From Kineosporia mesophila (lineage in GTDB: Bacteria > Actinomycetota > Actinomycetes > Actinomycetales > Kineosporiaceae), in contig NZ_JAJOMA010000001.1 in the NCBI RefSeq assembly GCF_021129235.1, forward strand, positions 124,001 through 188,000: DNA of 64,000 bases. Reading direction: 5' to 3'. The notes under the pieces are model-generated. The model had not been told where the DNA came from. It searched no databases and saw only the letters and a program-made list of their open reading frames with translations. The translations under genes and the position numbers were made by a program. This document shows positions 37,560-45,668 of this stretch, piece after piece; the first letter of the stretch is position 1; every line of letters starts with the position of its first letter.

Positions 37560-38767
37560 GCTTCCTCCTGTCGCGGGATGACGACTTCCTGGATGATCAG
37601 CAGGATCGCGGCGGCGATCGGGATCGCGATGAGCGCCCCCAGAACACCGAGCAGCGCACCGCCGCCGAAGGCCGCGATCAGGGCCACGGCGCCGGGCACG
37701 GCCACCGTGCGCGACATGATGCGCGGCGCGATCAGGTAGTTCTCCACCTGCTGGTAGATCAGGTAGTACACGGCGGCGATGATCGCGATCTGCACCGACT
37801 GGAACAGCCCGACGAGCACCACCAGGACAGCGCCGAGAGTGGCACCCACGAGCGGGATCACGCCCAGCACGCCGACCACGAAGGCGAGCACGGCGGCGTA
37901 GGGGATGCCGATGATCGTCATCATGATGAAGCTGCAGATACCGTTGATCGTCGCGATCGCGACCTGCCCGGCCACGTAACCGCCGATGCGCTTGATGATT
38001 TCGTCGCCCAGGGCACGCACCCGGGTGCGGCGGCTGCGCGGCACCAGGCGGTAGCCGGCCTCGGCGATGTTGTTCAGCGAGGCCAGGAAGTACAGGGTCA
38101 GGATCAGCACGGTGAAGGTGCTGGCCAGGCCGGACAGCACGGCCTTGCCGGCGCCGAGCACCCCGCCGAACACCTGCATCACGGTCGTGCCGTTGCTGGC
38201 CCGGTCGCGCAGTTGCTTGCTCATGTTGTCGATCACGCCGTACTGCGCGTTCAGGTCGTTGATCCAGCGGGTCTTGGTCAGGTTGTCGATCTGGTCGGGG
38301 GCCGAGTCGATCAGCTCGGTGGCCTGGTCGACCATGTCCGGGATGATGATCGCGGCGAACCCGCCGAAGATGCCGATGACCGCGACGAACACGATGCCGA
38401 CCGACCAGCCCCGGCTCAGCCCCTGGCGCTGCAGGTAGCGCACCACCGGGTCCAGGCCCACCGCCAGGAACGCCGCGATCACCACCAGGGTGATGGTCTG
38501 CGACAGGTCGGCCACGATCTTCATCAGCTGGAAGGCCAGCAGCGCGCCGATCGTGGCGAGAAAACCGAAGTAGAACGGGCTGTTCCGGTTGATCGGGGGG
38601 CCCGGGCGGCCGAACTTCGGGTCGCCCTTCACCGGTTCGCCCTCCTCGGAGATGCGGGGTTCTCCGGCGGGGTGCTCAGGGGTGGGGGCCGACACCTTGG
38701 CCGGTTCATCGCCGGGGTGCTCGGAACCCAGGGTGGTCGTGGTGTCGGGGTCCGACTGCTGGGACAC
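37556..38767 (-). CDS. AI-2E family transporter
   Basis: 403 aa. A long charged N-terminal tail (about 80 residues) precedes eight predicted membrane helices with the AI-2 exporter/PerM-family pattern: NNIAEAGYRLVPRSRRTRV, GYVAGQVAIATINGI and GVIPLVGATLGAVLVVLVGL, then QQVENYLIAPRIMSRTVAVP. Members export AI-2 or exchange ions; the substrate here cannot be told. GTG 38767 with an upstream GGAG is the start. Transcribed with DUF952. Confidence 0.9.
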   Translation of the reverse strand: MSQQSDPDTTTTLGSEHPGDEPAKVSAPTPEHPAGEPRISEEGEPVKGDPKFGRPGPPINRNSPFYFGFLATIGALLAFQLMKIVADLSQTITLVVIAAFLAVGLDPVVRYLQRQGLSRGWSVGIVFVAVIGIFGGFAAIIIPDMVDQATELIDSAPDQIDNLTKTRWINDLNAQYGVIDNMSKQLRDRASNGTTVMQVFGGVLGAGKAVLSGLASTFTVLILTLYFLASLNNIAEAGYRLVPRSRRTRVRALGDEIIKRIGGYVAGQVAIATINGICSFIMMTIIGIPYAAVLAFVVGVLGVIPLVGATLGAVLVVLVGLFQSVQIAIIAAVYYLIYQQVENYLIAPRIMSRTVAVPGAVALIAAFGGGALLGVLGALIAIPIAAAILLIIQEVVIPRQEEA

Positions 38768-38837
38768 AGCAAGGGCTCCGTTTCGGTGGAGGGTCGCGGG
38801 CCGGTAAAGATCGCGAAGAGCATTCTGCCCAGAACAC

Positions 38838-38873
38838 AGCGACGCCGCCCGGCCAGAACCGGGCGGCGTCGCT
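38838..38873 (-). terminator. Intrinsic terminator after the DivIVA-like gene
   Basis: A 15-bp perfect stem (38838-38852 with 38859-38873) around a 6-nt loop, CCAGAA, located just after the DivIVA-like stop on the minus strand. Its size makes read-through into the AI-2E gene unlikely. Confidence 0.75.
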
Positions 38874-38887
38874 GAGTGATCGTTCGG

Positions 38888-40189
38888 TTACCGCTTGGAG
38901 CCGGCGGGTGCGGCGTCGGGCAGCACGATCGTGCGCTGTTCGCTGTCCTGACCGTTGTCACCGGAGGGGTCGTCCTGCGGGTTGTGCGAGGCGGCCTGGG
39001 CCACCTTGTCCAGCGAGCCGGCGTTCATCGGCATGCTGTTGCCGAGCAGGGCCCGCAGCTGGTCGAGGTGACCGGTGATGCTGTCGCGCTGACGGATCAG
39101 CTCGTCGACCTGGCGCTGGGCGGCCCGGCGGTTGCGGTCGGCCTCGCCCTTCGCCTCGGAGAGCACCTTGTCGGCGTGCGCCCGGGCTTCGGCCATGACC
39201 TGGTCGGCGTTGCGGCGGGCGTTGCCCACCAGGGTCTTGGCGTGTTCGTCGGCGTCGCGGCGCACGGCTTCGGCCTGGGCCACCGCCTTTCCGGCGCGGG
39301 TCTCCGCGGCGGACGCGCGCTGCTCGGCCTCGGCCACCAGCTGGGTGGCCTGAGCCACGGCCTGCTCGTGACGCTCGGCGTCGAGACGCTCGGCCTCTTC
39401 GCGGCGGGCGGCGAGCTTGACCTCGAGGTCGGTGCTCATCTGCTCGGCGCGGCTGCGGGCCTCTTCCAGGGCCGCGGCCGCGGACGAGCGCATCTCTTCG
39501 GACTCGCGCTTGGCGGTCGACCGCATCTCCTCGGCATCACGCTTGGCGTGACCCCGGGCCTCGTCGGTCTCGCGCTTGGTGCCGGCCCGCAGCTCGGTGA
39601 CCTCGCGCTCGGCCGTGGCCCGCAGCCGGGCCAGCTCGCGGTCGACGGTGCTGCGCTTCTCCGAGGTCTCGTGCTCGGTGACCGATTTCAGCTTGGAGGC
39701 CTCGCGCTCGGCGACGGCCAGCATCTCCTCGGACTTACGGGTGGCGGTGCCGACAATGTCCTCGGCCTCGGTGCTCGCCTGGTTGCGCAGCTCGGCGGTC
39801 TCCCGCTGGGCCACGGCCGTGGTCTCGGCCGCCTCGTTCTGGGCGGCCGCGCGGTGCTGGGCCGCCTCGACCCGGGCCTGCGCGACTGCTTCCTCGGCCT
39901 CCTTGGTGGCGGCCGCGATCACGTCGCTGGCCTGCTCCTCGGCCAGGCGCAGCAACTGCTCGATGCGGGAACCCAGGCCGCTGTACGACGGGCGCTCCAC
40001 CTCGCGCAGCTGGCGGTGCGCCTCGGCCACCTCACCGGAGAGTTTCAGCGCGCGGGTGTCGAGCTCCTCGACGCGGGCTCTGGCGTCACGCAGGGAGGAT
40101 TCCAGGGAGGCAATTCTTTCCTCCACCTGCGCGCGATCGAAACCACGCATGACGATCTGGAATCCATGGGGGCTCTGTTCGCCGGCCAC
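38888..40189 (-). CDS. DivIVA-domain coiled-coil protein (Scy/FilP-like)
   Basis: 433 aa, almost wholly a charged, alanine- and glutamate-rich coiled coil. The N-terminus carries a DivIVA-type motif (FQIVMRGFDRAQVEERIASL). The rod shows quasi-repeats of A.RE..E.R and the tail is disordered (DDPSGDNGQDSEQ). Streptomyces Scy and FilP, which organise polar growth, are the likely relatives. GTG 40189 follows AGGGAGGA. It lies 34 bp after ccr on the same strand and may be cotranscribed with it. Confidence 0.85.
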   Translation of the reverse strand: MAGEQSPHGFQIVMRGFDRAQVEERIASLESSLRDARARVEELDTRALKLSGEVAEAHRQLREVERPSYSGLGSRIEQLLRLAEEQASDVIAAATKEAEEAVAQARVEAAQHRAAAQNEAAETTAVAQRETAELRNQASTEAEDIVGTATRKSEEMLAVAEREASKLKSVTEHETSEKRSTVDRELARLRATAEREVTELRAGTKRETDEARGHAKRDAEEMRSTAKRESEEMRSSAAAALEEARSRAEQMSTDLEVKLAARREEAERLDAERHEQAVAQATQLVAEAEQRASAAETRAGKAVAQAEAVRRDADEHAKTLVGNARRNADQVMAEARAHADKVLSEAKGEADRNRRAAQRQVDELIRQRDSITGHLDQLRALLGNSMPMNAGSLDKVAQAASHNPQDDPSGDNGQDSEQRTIVLPDAAPAGSKR

Positions 40190-40223
40190 TACTCAGTCCT
40201 CCCTGACGGCCCGCCGCCCGGGC

Positions 40224-41561
40224 CTAGACGTTCCTGAACCTCATGATTGCTTTACTATGCCGCTCGCGTTGGGCTGCGTTGCGCACGCCGAGACCTTCAT
40301 CAGGTGCCAGGCAGCGTACTCCCACCTTGCCCTGATGACGGTTGCCGTGAACGTCGAATGCAGCCTGTCCAGCCTGGTCGAGCGGGTAAGTCCGGGACAG
40401 CGTCGGATGGATCAGCCCTCTCGACACGAGGTCGTTGGCCGACCATGCCTCGGCATAGTTCGCGAAGTGCGATCCTACGATGCGTTTCAGGTTCATCCAC
40501 AGATAGCGATTGTCATATTCGTGCATGTAACCAGATGTTGATGCACAGGTGACCACCGTTCCCCCTTTCTTCGCGGCGTAGACACTGGCCCCGAACGTCT
40601 CGCGCCCGGGGTGCTCGAACACCACGTCGACGTCCCGCCCACCGGTCAGCTCCCGGATGCGGCTGCCGAACCGCCGCCACTCCTTCTGGTCCTGGGTGTG
40701 TTCGTCGCGCCAGAACCGGTAGCCCTCGGCGCTGCGGTCGATGACCAGGTCAGCGCCCATCCGCCGGCACAGCTCGGCCTTCCCCGGACTGGACACCACA
40801 CAGACCGGAGTGGCTCCTGCGGCCAGTGCGAACTGTGTGGCGTACGAGCCCAGGCCGCCCGAGGCGCCCCAGATCAGGACGTGGTCCCCGAGCTTCAGGC
40901 CGGCGCCGTTGCGCGAGACGAGTTGTCGGTAGGCGGTCGAGTTCACCAGGCCCGGGCAGGCCGCTTCCTCCCAGGTGAGGTGGGCCGGCTTGGGCATCAG
41001 CTGGTTCGTCTTCACCAGGGCCAGCTCGGCCAGGCCGCCGAAGTTCGTCTCGAAGCCCCAAATACGCTGTTCGGGGTCGAGCATGGTGTCGTTGTGCCCT
41101 TCGGGGGCCTCCAGCTCGACCGACAGACAGTGCGCCACCACCTCGTCACCCGGCTTCCAGGCCTGCACCCCGGCGCCGGTCCGCAGCACCACGCCGGCCA
41201 GGTCCGAGCCGATGACGTGGTAGGGCAGGTCGTGCCGGGCGCCGAGGGGGCCGGTGCGGCCGTACCGGCGCAGGAACGCGAAGGTCGGGACCGGTTCGAA
41301 GATCGAGGTCCAGACCGTGTTGTAGTTGACGGCGCTGGCCATCACGGCGACCAGCGCCTCACCCGGCCCGAGCTCCGGCACCGGGATCTCGTCCAGGTGC
41401 AGTGAGCGGCGCGGATCCTTCTCCCGGGTGGGCAGTCCCTCGAACATGTCCACCTCGTCGGCGTGCACGGTGACGCCGCGGTAGAACTCGGGCACGTCGA
41501 TGGCGAGGTAGTCATCGCGGGTCGCCGTGCCGGACAGGATCGCCTCGAGAATCTTCTGCAC
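40224..41561 (-). CDS. ccr: Crotonyl-CoA carboxylase/reductase
   Basis: 445 aa. Reductively carboxylates crotonyl-CoA with NADPH and CO2 to ethylmalonyl-CoA, the key reaction of the ethylmalonyl-CoA pathway. The medium-chain reductase fold is seen in VIGSDLAGVVLRTG, GDHVLIWGASGGLGSYATQF (in parts) and the NADPH site; diagnostic Ccr motifs are ASAVNYNTVWTSIFEP, GFETNFGGLAE, FEHPGRETFGASVY and TSGYMHEYDNRYLWM. GTG 41561 follows CCGGAGGCC. Product is used by the epimerase and MeaA encoded nearby. Confidence 0.96.
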   Translation of the reverse strand: MQKILEAILSGTATRDDYLAIDVPEFYRGVTVHADEVDMFEGLPTREKDPRRSLHLDEIPVPELGPGEALVAVMASAVNYNTVWTSIFEPVPTFAFLRRYGRTGPLGARHDLPYHVIGSDLAGVVLRTGAGVQAWKPGDEVVAHCLSVELEAPEGHNDTMLDPEQRIWGFETNFGGLAELALVKTNQLMPKPAHLTWEEAACPGLVNSTAYRQLVSRNGAGLKLGDHVLIWGASGGLGSYATQFALAAGATPVCVVSSPGKAELCRRMGADLVIDRSAEGYRFWRDEHTQDQKEWRRFGSRIRELTGGRDVDVVFEHPGRETFGASVYAAKKGGTVVTCASTSGYMHEYDNRYLWMNLKRIVGSHFANYAEAWSANDLVSRGLIHPTLSRTYPLDQAGQAAFDVHGNRHQGKVGVRCLAPDEGLGVRNAAQRERHSKAIMRFRNV

Positions 41562-41777
41562 GATGGGCCTCCGGCGGGCACGAAGAAATGGGGGACGCGG
41601 GTGCCGGCGGAAGGGCGTGGAGCCCGCCGGAGAGGTCCGGGACCCCGGTTCACAGCCGGTCCGGACAGCTCGGGAAGTCGTTCTGCCTACGACGTTAACG
41701 AGCAGGTCAGAAGGCTTGTAGGTGGTGAGCGGTGATGCAGCTCACCGGTTTTGCGGTTCCCGGGGGACAAACGAGAA

Positions 41778-41802
41778 CCGCACCTCCCCGTGGGAGGTGC
41801 GG
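41778..41802 (-). terminator. Intrinsic terminator after the epimerase gene
   Basis: An 11-bp perfect stem (41778-41788 with 41792-41802) with a 3-nt loop, located downstream of the epimerase stop on the minus strand and upstream of ccr. Confidence 0.6.
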
Positions 41803-41817
41803 TGGTGCGTCCTCACT

Positions 41818-42261
41818 TCAGTGGTGTGCGGGTTCGACCAGTTCGACCAGCACGCCACCTGCGCTCCTGGGGTGGATGAAGTTGACGCGACTGCCCGCGG
41901 TGCCCCGCTTCGGCGTCTCGTAGAGCAGCCGGGCGCCCCGCTCCCGCAGGGTCGCGCAGACCGTGTCGATGTCCTCGACCCGGTAGGCGACCTGCTGCAG
42001 GCCGGGGCCCGAGCGGCCGATGAACTTCGCGATCGTCGAGGTCTCGTCCAGCGGGGCCAGAAGCTGCACGTGGCTGCCGGAATCGCCGACGGCCATCATG
42101 GCTTCCTGCACCCCCTGCTCCTCGTTGACCTCACGGTGGGCCAGCCGCATGCCGAGCACGTCGCGGTAGTAGGCGATGGCGGTGTCCAGATCGGGCACGG
42201 CCACCCCGACGTGATCGATCGTCGTGAAGAGCTGGTTTGCGGGGGTGCTCACCTCGGTCAT
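41818..42261 (-). CDS. mce: Methylmalonyl/ethylmalonyl-CoA epimerase
   Basis: About 147 aa vicinal-oxygen-chelate enzyme that interconverts the 2R and 2S epimers of methylmalonyl- and ethylmalonyl-CoA. Metal-ligand motifs are IDHVGVAVPDLDTAIAYY (His), VQLLAPL, GLQQVAYRVEDID and FIHPRSAGGVLVELVE (Glu). ATG 42261 is the likely start; an in-frame extension to 42321 is implausible. It stands between ccr and the glycosylase gene; the ethylmalonyl-CoA made by Ccr must be epimerised before MeaA. Confidence 0.92.
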   Translation of the reverse strand: MTEVSTPANQLFTTIDHVGVAVPDLDTAIAYYRDVLGMRLAHREVNEEQGVQEAMMAVGDSGSHVQLLAPLDETSTIAKFIGRSGPGLQQVAYRVEDIDTVCATLRERGARLLYETPKRGTAGSRVNFIHPRSAGGVLVELVEPAHH

Positions 42262-42329
42262 GCAGGTCAGGGTAGGCGGCCGGTTCCCGGAACAATGGAC
42301 GACAACCGTGAGCAGTCCCACGTATTTCT

Positions 42330-43151
42330 CTAGTCAGCCTGATCTTTCGGGCACCAGTAGAGGTTGCGCGCCACCATCTCCTCGGTACGCACCGGGGTAC
42401 CGCAGGTCCGGCAGGGCTCACCCGTGCGCCGGTAGACGTAGTGCGAGTCCTCGCGCCGCACGGTCGAGGCCGAGCGCCGCCCGGGGGGCCGGTCTTCCGG
42501 GCGGGTCGTGATGATCTTCTTCGTGCGCACCCCGGCCCGCATGAGGACCTGCAGGTCGGACCACAGGGCCGTCCACTCCCCGGCGGTCACGTCGCGGCCG
42601 GGCCGGTGCGGGTCGATGCCGTGCCGGAACAGGATCTCGGCGCGATAGACGTTCCCGATACCGGCGATGACCTTCTGGTCCATCAGCAGGGCACCCACCG
42701 CCGTCCTCGACCGGCTGATCCGCTCGAAGGGCGCGTCGCCGTCCGCGTGCTTGCGCAGCGGATCGGCACCCAGGCGACCGATGATGTGCCGGCGCCCTTC
42801 TTCGTCCAAAAGCTCGCTGGCAGTGGCTCCCCGCAGGTCGGCCCAGCCCCGCTCGCTCTCCAGCCGCAGACGCAGCTGACCCCAGGGCGCGGCCGGTGAC
42901 CCCGGCCCGTGCTGGAACTTCCCGTACAGACCGAGGTGCACGTGCAGCCAGACCGGAGGCCGGTCGCCCGCCGGGGCGACGTGCACGAAGAGGTGCTTGC
43001 CCCAGGCGTCCGTGCTCGTGACCGTGCCGCCGTCGAGCAGGGCGACGCCCGCCGCGAACTTGTCCTGCACGGCGCTCGCGCGGATCACGGTGCCGGTGAA
43101 GAGCTCGTCCAGGTCGCTGGCGAGCCGGTGGATGGTGTGACCCTCGGGCAG
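42330..43151 (-). CDS. Fpg/Nei-family DNA glycosylase with CTG start
   Basis: 273 aa base-excision glycosylase/AP lyase. The catalytic N-terminus [17 protein letters not shown] is encoded directly after a CTG at 43149-43151, in frame with no ATG, GTG or TTG between it and the upstream TGA, and CCGGAG lies at the right distance, so CTG appears to be the start codon. The H2TH region ([18 protein letters not shown]) is intact. The zinc finger reads CRTCGTP...LYWCPKDQ: the fourth ligand is Asp where Cys is usual. Most like actinobacterial Nei2-type enzymes. Confidence 0.88.
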   Translation of the reverse strand: MPEGHTIHRLASDLDELFTGTVIRASAVQDKFAAGVALLDGGTVTSTDAWGKHLFVHVAPAGDRPPVWLHVHLGLYGKFQHGPGSPAAPWGQLRLRLESERGWADLRGATASELLDEEGRRHIIGRLGADPLRKHADGDAPFERISRSRTAVGALLMDQKVIAGIGNVYRAEILFRHGIDPHRPGRDVTAGEWTALWSDLQVLMRAGVRTKKIITTRPEDRPPGRRSASTVRREDSHYVYRRTGEPCRTCGTPVRTEEMVARNLYWCPKDQAD

Positions 43152-43355
43152 TGTGGTCTCCGGTGCTCAGGTGCAGTGCGGGTGCAGCGTTGGAAGTACT
43201 TGCAGATATTTCAACTTGCCTGGGAGTACAGCAGATTCCCCGGGGACCGGCCATCGCGGATGTGGCGCCCGACACCCGGGAGGGATATCAGGGACCAGGA
43301 TGGCGTTGTTACGTTGGCTTGCCGGGGAACTTCACTGTCGAACTGCGAGGATGCC

Positions 43356-44558
43356 GTGACCGACCAGACGCAACGCCCGACGTCCGTCATCATCGCCGGG
43401 GCCCGCACGCCCGTGGGCCGGCTGCTCGGCTCGCTCCAGGGGTTCTCCGCCCCCGAGCTGGGGGCGATCGCGATCCGGGGCGCACTCGAGAAGGCCCACG
43501 TCGATCCGGCCACCGTGCAGTACGTGATCATGGGCGAGGTGCTCCAGGCCGGTGTCGGCCAGGGGCCTGCCCGCATCGCCGCGGCGAAGGCGGGCATCCC
43601 GCTGGACGTTCCCGCCGTCACCATCAACAAGATCTGTCTGTCCGGCCTCAATGCCATCGCGACCGCCGACGCCCTGATCCGGGCCGGTGAGTTCGACGTG
43701 ATCGTGGCCGGGGGGATGGAGTCGATGACACAGGCGCCGCACCTGCTGCCCGGCAGTCGCGGGGGCTTCAAGTACGGCGATGTCACCCTGAAGGACCACA
43801 TGGACCTCGACGGGCTCTACGACGCGTACACCGAGCAGGCCATGGGCGCCCTGACCGAGGCCGCGAACGTGGACGACCGGAAGTTCAGCCGCGAGGAGAT
43901 GGACGCCTTCGCCGTCGCATCGCACCAGAAAGCCGCTGCGGCACAGAAGAACGGCGTGTTCGACGACGAGATCGTTCCGGTGGCGATCCCGCAGCGCAAG
44001 GGTGATCCGCTGGCCTTCACCATCGATGAGGGCGTGCGGGGCGACACCTCGCTGGAGGTGCTGTCGCGGCTGCGCCCGGCGTTCCGTAAGGACGGCACCA
44101 TCACGGCCGGATCGGCCTCACCGATCTCCGACGGGGCCGCCGCGGTCGTGGTGATGTCCCGTCGCCGGGCCCAGGAACTGGGCTTGACCTGGATCGCCGA
44201 GATCGGTGCGCACGGTCAGGTGGCGGGTCCCGACTCCACCCTCCAGTCGCAGCCCGCCAACGCCATCCGCGCCGCGCTCGCCCGGGAAGGGCTGAGCGTG
44301 GCCGACCTGGATCTGGTGGAGATCAACGAGGCCTTCGCAGCGGTCGGGCTGGCCTCGACGAGGGAACTCGGCCTGGACCCGGCCCGGGTGAACGTGAACG
44401 GTGGGGCGATCGCAACCGGCCACCCGATCGGGATGTCCGGCGCCCGGCTGGTGCTGCACCTGGCTCTCGAGCTGGGACGCCGGGGTGGCGGCACCGGGGC
44501 GGCGGCCCTGTGCGGGGGCGGCGGTCAGGGAGACGCGCTGCTGTTGCACGTGCGCTGA
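43356..44558 (+). CDS. Acetyl-CoA C-acetyltransferase (thiolase)
   Basis: 400 aa. Condenses two acetyl-CoA into acetoacetyl-CoA, the entry step of the ethylmalonyl-CoA pathway. Active-site residues are Cys94 in [13 protein letters not shown], His in [16 protein letters not shown] and Cys in [27 protein letters not shown] and [14 protein letters not shown] are typical. GTG 43356 has GAGGA six bases upstream. MeaB follows after 15 bp on the same strand, a pairing common in actinobacteria. Confidence 0.94.
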   Translation: MTDQTQRPTSVIIAGARTPVGRLLGSLQGFSAPELGAIAIRGALEKAHVDPATVQYVIMGEVLQAGVGQGPARIAAAKAGIPLDVPAVTINKICLSGLNAIATADALIRAGEFDVIVAGGMESMTQAPHLLPGSRGGFKYGDVTLKDHMDLDGLYDAYTEQAMGALTEAANVDDRKFSREEMDAFAVASHQKAAAAQKNGVFDDEIVPVAIPQRKGDPLAFTIDEGVRGDTSLEVLSRLRPAFRKDGTITAGSASPISDGAAAVVVMSRRRAQELGLTWIAEIGAHGQVAGPDSTLQSQPANAIRAALAREGLSVADLDLVEINEAFAAVGLASTRELGLDPARVNVNGGAIATGHPIGMSGARLVLHLALELGRRGGGTGAAALCGGGGQGDALLLHVR

Positions 44559-44573
44559 TTCCCTTTTCGAGCA

Positions 44574-45668
44574 GTGGACGTCGGTGAGCTGGTTGCCGGG
44601 GCCCGTCGCCAGGAGCCCCGGGCCCTGGGGAGGTTGCTCTCGCTCGTCGAGCACGAGAGTGCGTTGCTGCCCGGGGTGATGGCGGCGCTCGCCCCGCACA
44701 CCGGGCACGCCGTGGTGATCGGGCTGACCGGGCCGCCGGGGGTGGGAAAGTCGACGACCACGTCGGCCCTGATCTCCCGGTACCGCCAGAACGGTTACCG
44801 GGTCGGAGTTCTCGCGGTCGATCCGTCGTCGCCGTTCTCCGGCGGGGCGTTGCTCGGCGATCGGGTCCGGATGCACGACCATGCCGGGGACCGGGGCGTC
44901 TTCATCCGGTCGATGGCGAGTCGGGGCCATCTGGGCGGACTCTCGGTCGCGACCCCGCAGGCGGTGCGTGTGCTGGACGCGGCCGGGTTCGACGTGGTGC
45001 TGATCGAGACCGTCGGCGTGGGGCAGAGCGAGGTGGAGGTCGCGGCGCTCGCCGACACCACGGTGGTGCTGATGGCTCCCGGGTCCGGTGACGGGGTGCA
45101 GGCGGCCAAGGCCGGGATTCTCGAGGTGGGTGATGTTTTCGTGGTGAACAAGGCCGACCGCGACGGGGCCGCCGCGACCGCCCGTGACCTGCGGCAGATG
45201 CTGGCCCTGTCGGATCGGGCCTGGCGGCCGCCGGTGGTGTCGGTGGTGGCCACGACGGGTCGCGGAATGGCGGACGTCGTAGAGGCTCTCGGGGCTCATC
45301 GCACCTGGCTGCGGGGGTCGGGTGAGCTGGAGAGCCGGCGCCGGGCCCGGGCGGCGGCGGAGATCGAGGCGCTCGTGATCGCCCGGGTGCGGCGCCGGCT
45401 CGCGGCTCTGGGTGGCCCGGTGCCGGCGGACGATCCCTATGCCGCGGCGGACGCCCTACTGCGGCGGGTATGCGGCGACTGGGCCGACGTCGCCGTCACG
45501 CAGGAGCAGCAGGGACTGGAACGAGGCCACGGCGGTACCGACGATGCACAGCACGAGACCCGGGCCGGGCGACCAGTGCACGGGCTGCGTGACGAAGCTC
45601 CCCTCCGGGGTGTAGCCGCTGGTCAGGCCCACGACGGCGAAGATCGTGTAACCGGAGAACCCGAGTAG
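44574..45668 (+). CDS. meaB: MeaB/ArgK G-protein chaperone of B12-dependent mutases
   Basis: 364 aa GTPase that protects and reloads coenzyme B12 mutases such as MeaA. Walker A is [14 protein letters not shown], followed by [21 protein letters not shown] (in parts), [26 protein letters not shown] and the NKAD base-recognition motif. The normal C-terminus is at about [11 protein letters not shown]; the frame then runs about 60 more residues through the antisense of the neighbouring gene (213-nt overlap) before stopping, so the tail is probably an extension from a lost stop codon. Confidence 0.9.
   Translation: MDVGELVAGARRQEPRALGRLLSLVEHESALLPGVMAALAPHTGHAVVIGLTGPPGVGKSTTTSALISRYRQNGYRVGVLAVDPSSPFSGGALLGDRVRMHDHAGDRGVFIRSMASRGHLGGLSVATPQAVRVLDAAGFDVVLIETVGVGQSEVEVAALADTTVVLMAPGSGDGVQAAKAGILEVGDVFVVNKADRDGAAATARDLRQMLALSDRAWRPPVVSVVATTGRGMADVVEALGAHRTWLRGSGELESRRRARAAAEIEALVIARVRRRLAALGGPVPADDPYAAADALLRRVCGDWADVAVTQEQQGLERGHGGTDDAQHETRAGRPVHGLRDEAPLRGVAAGQAHDGEDRVTGEPE

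Noticed and set aside
43153..43355. Possible small gene upstream of the thiolase
   Set aside because: Open in two frames but without a start of good quality or coding-like composition; treated as the promoter region.
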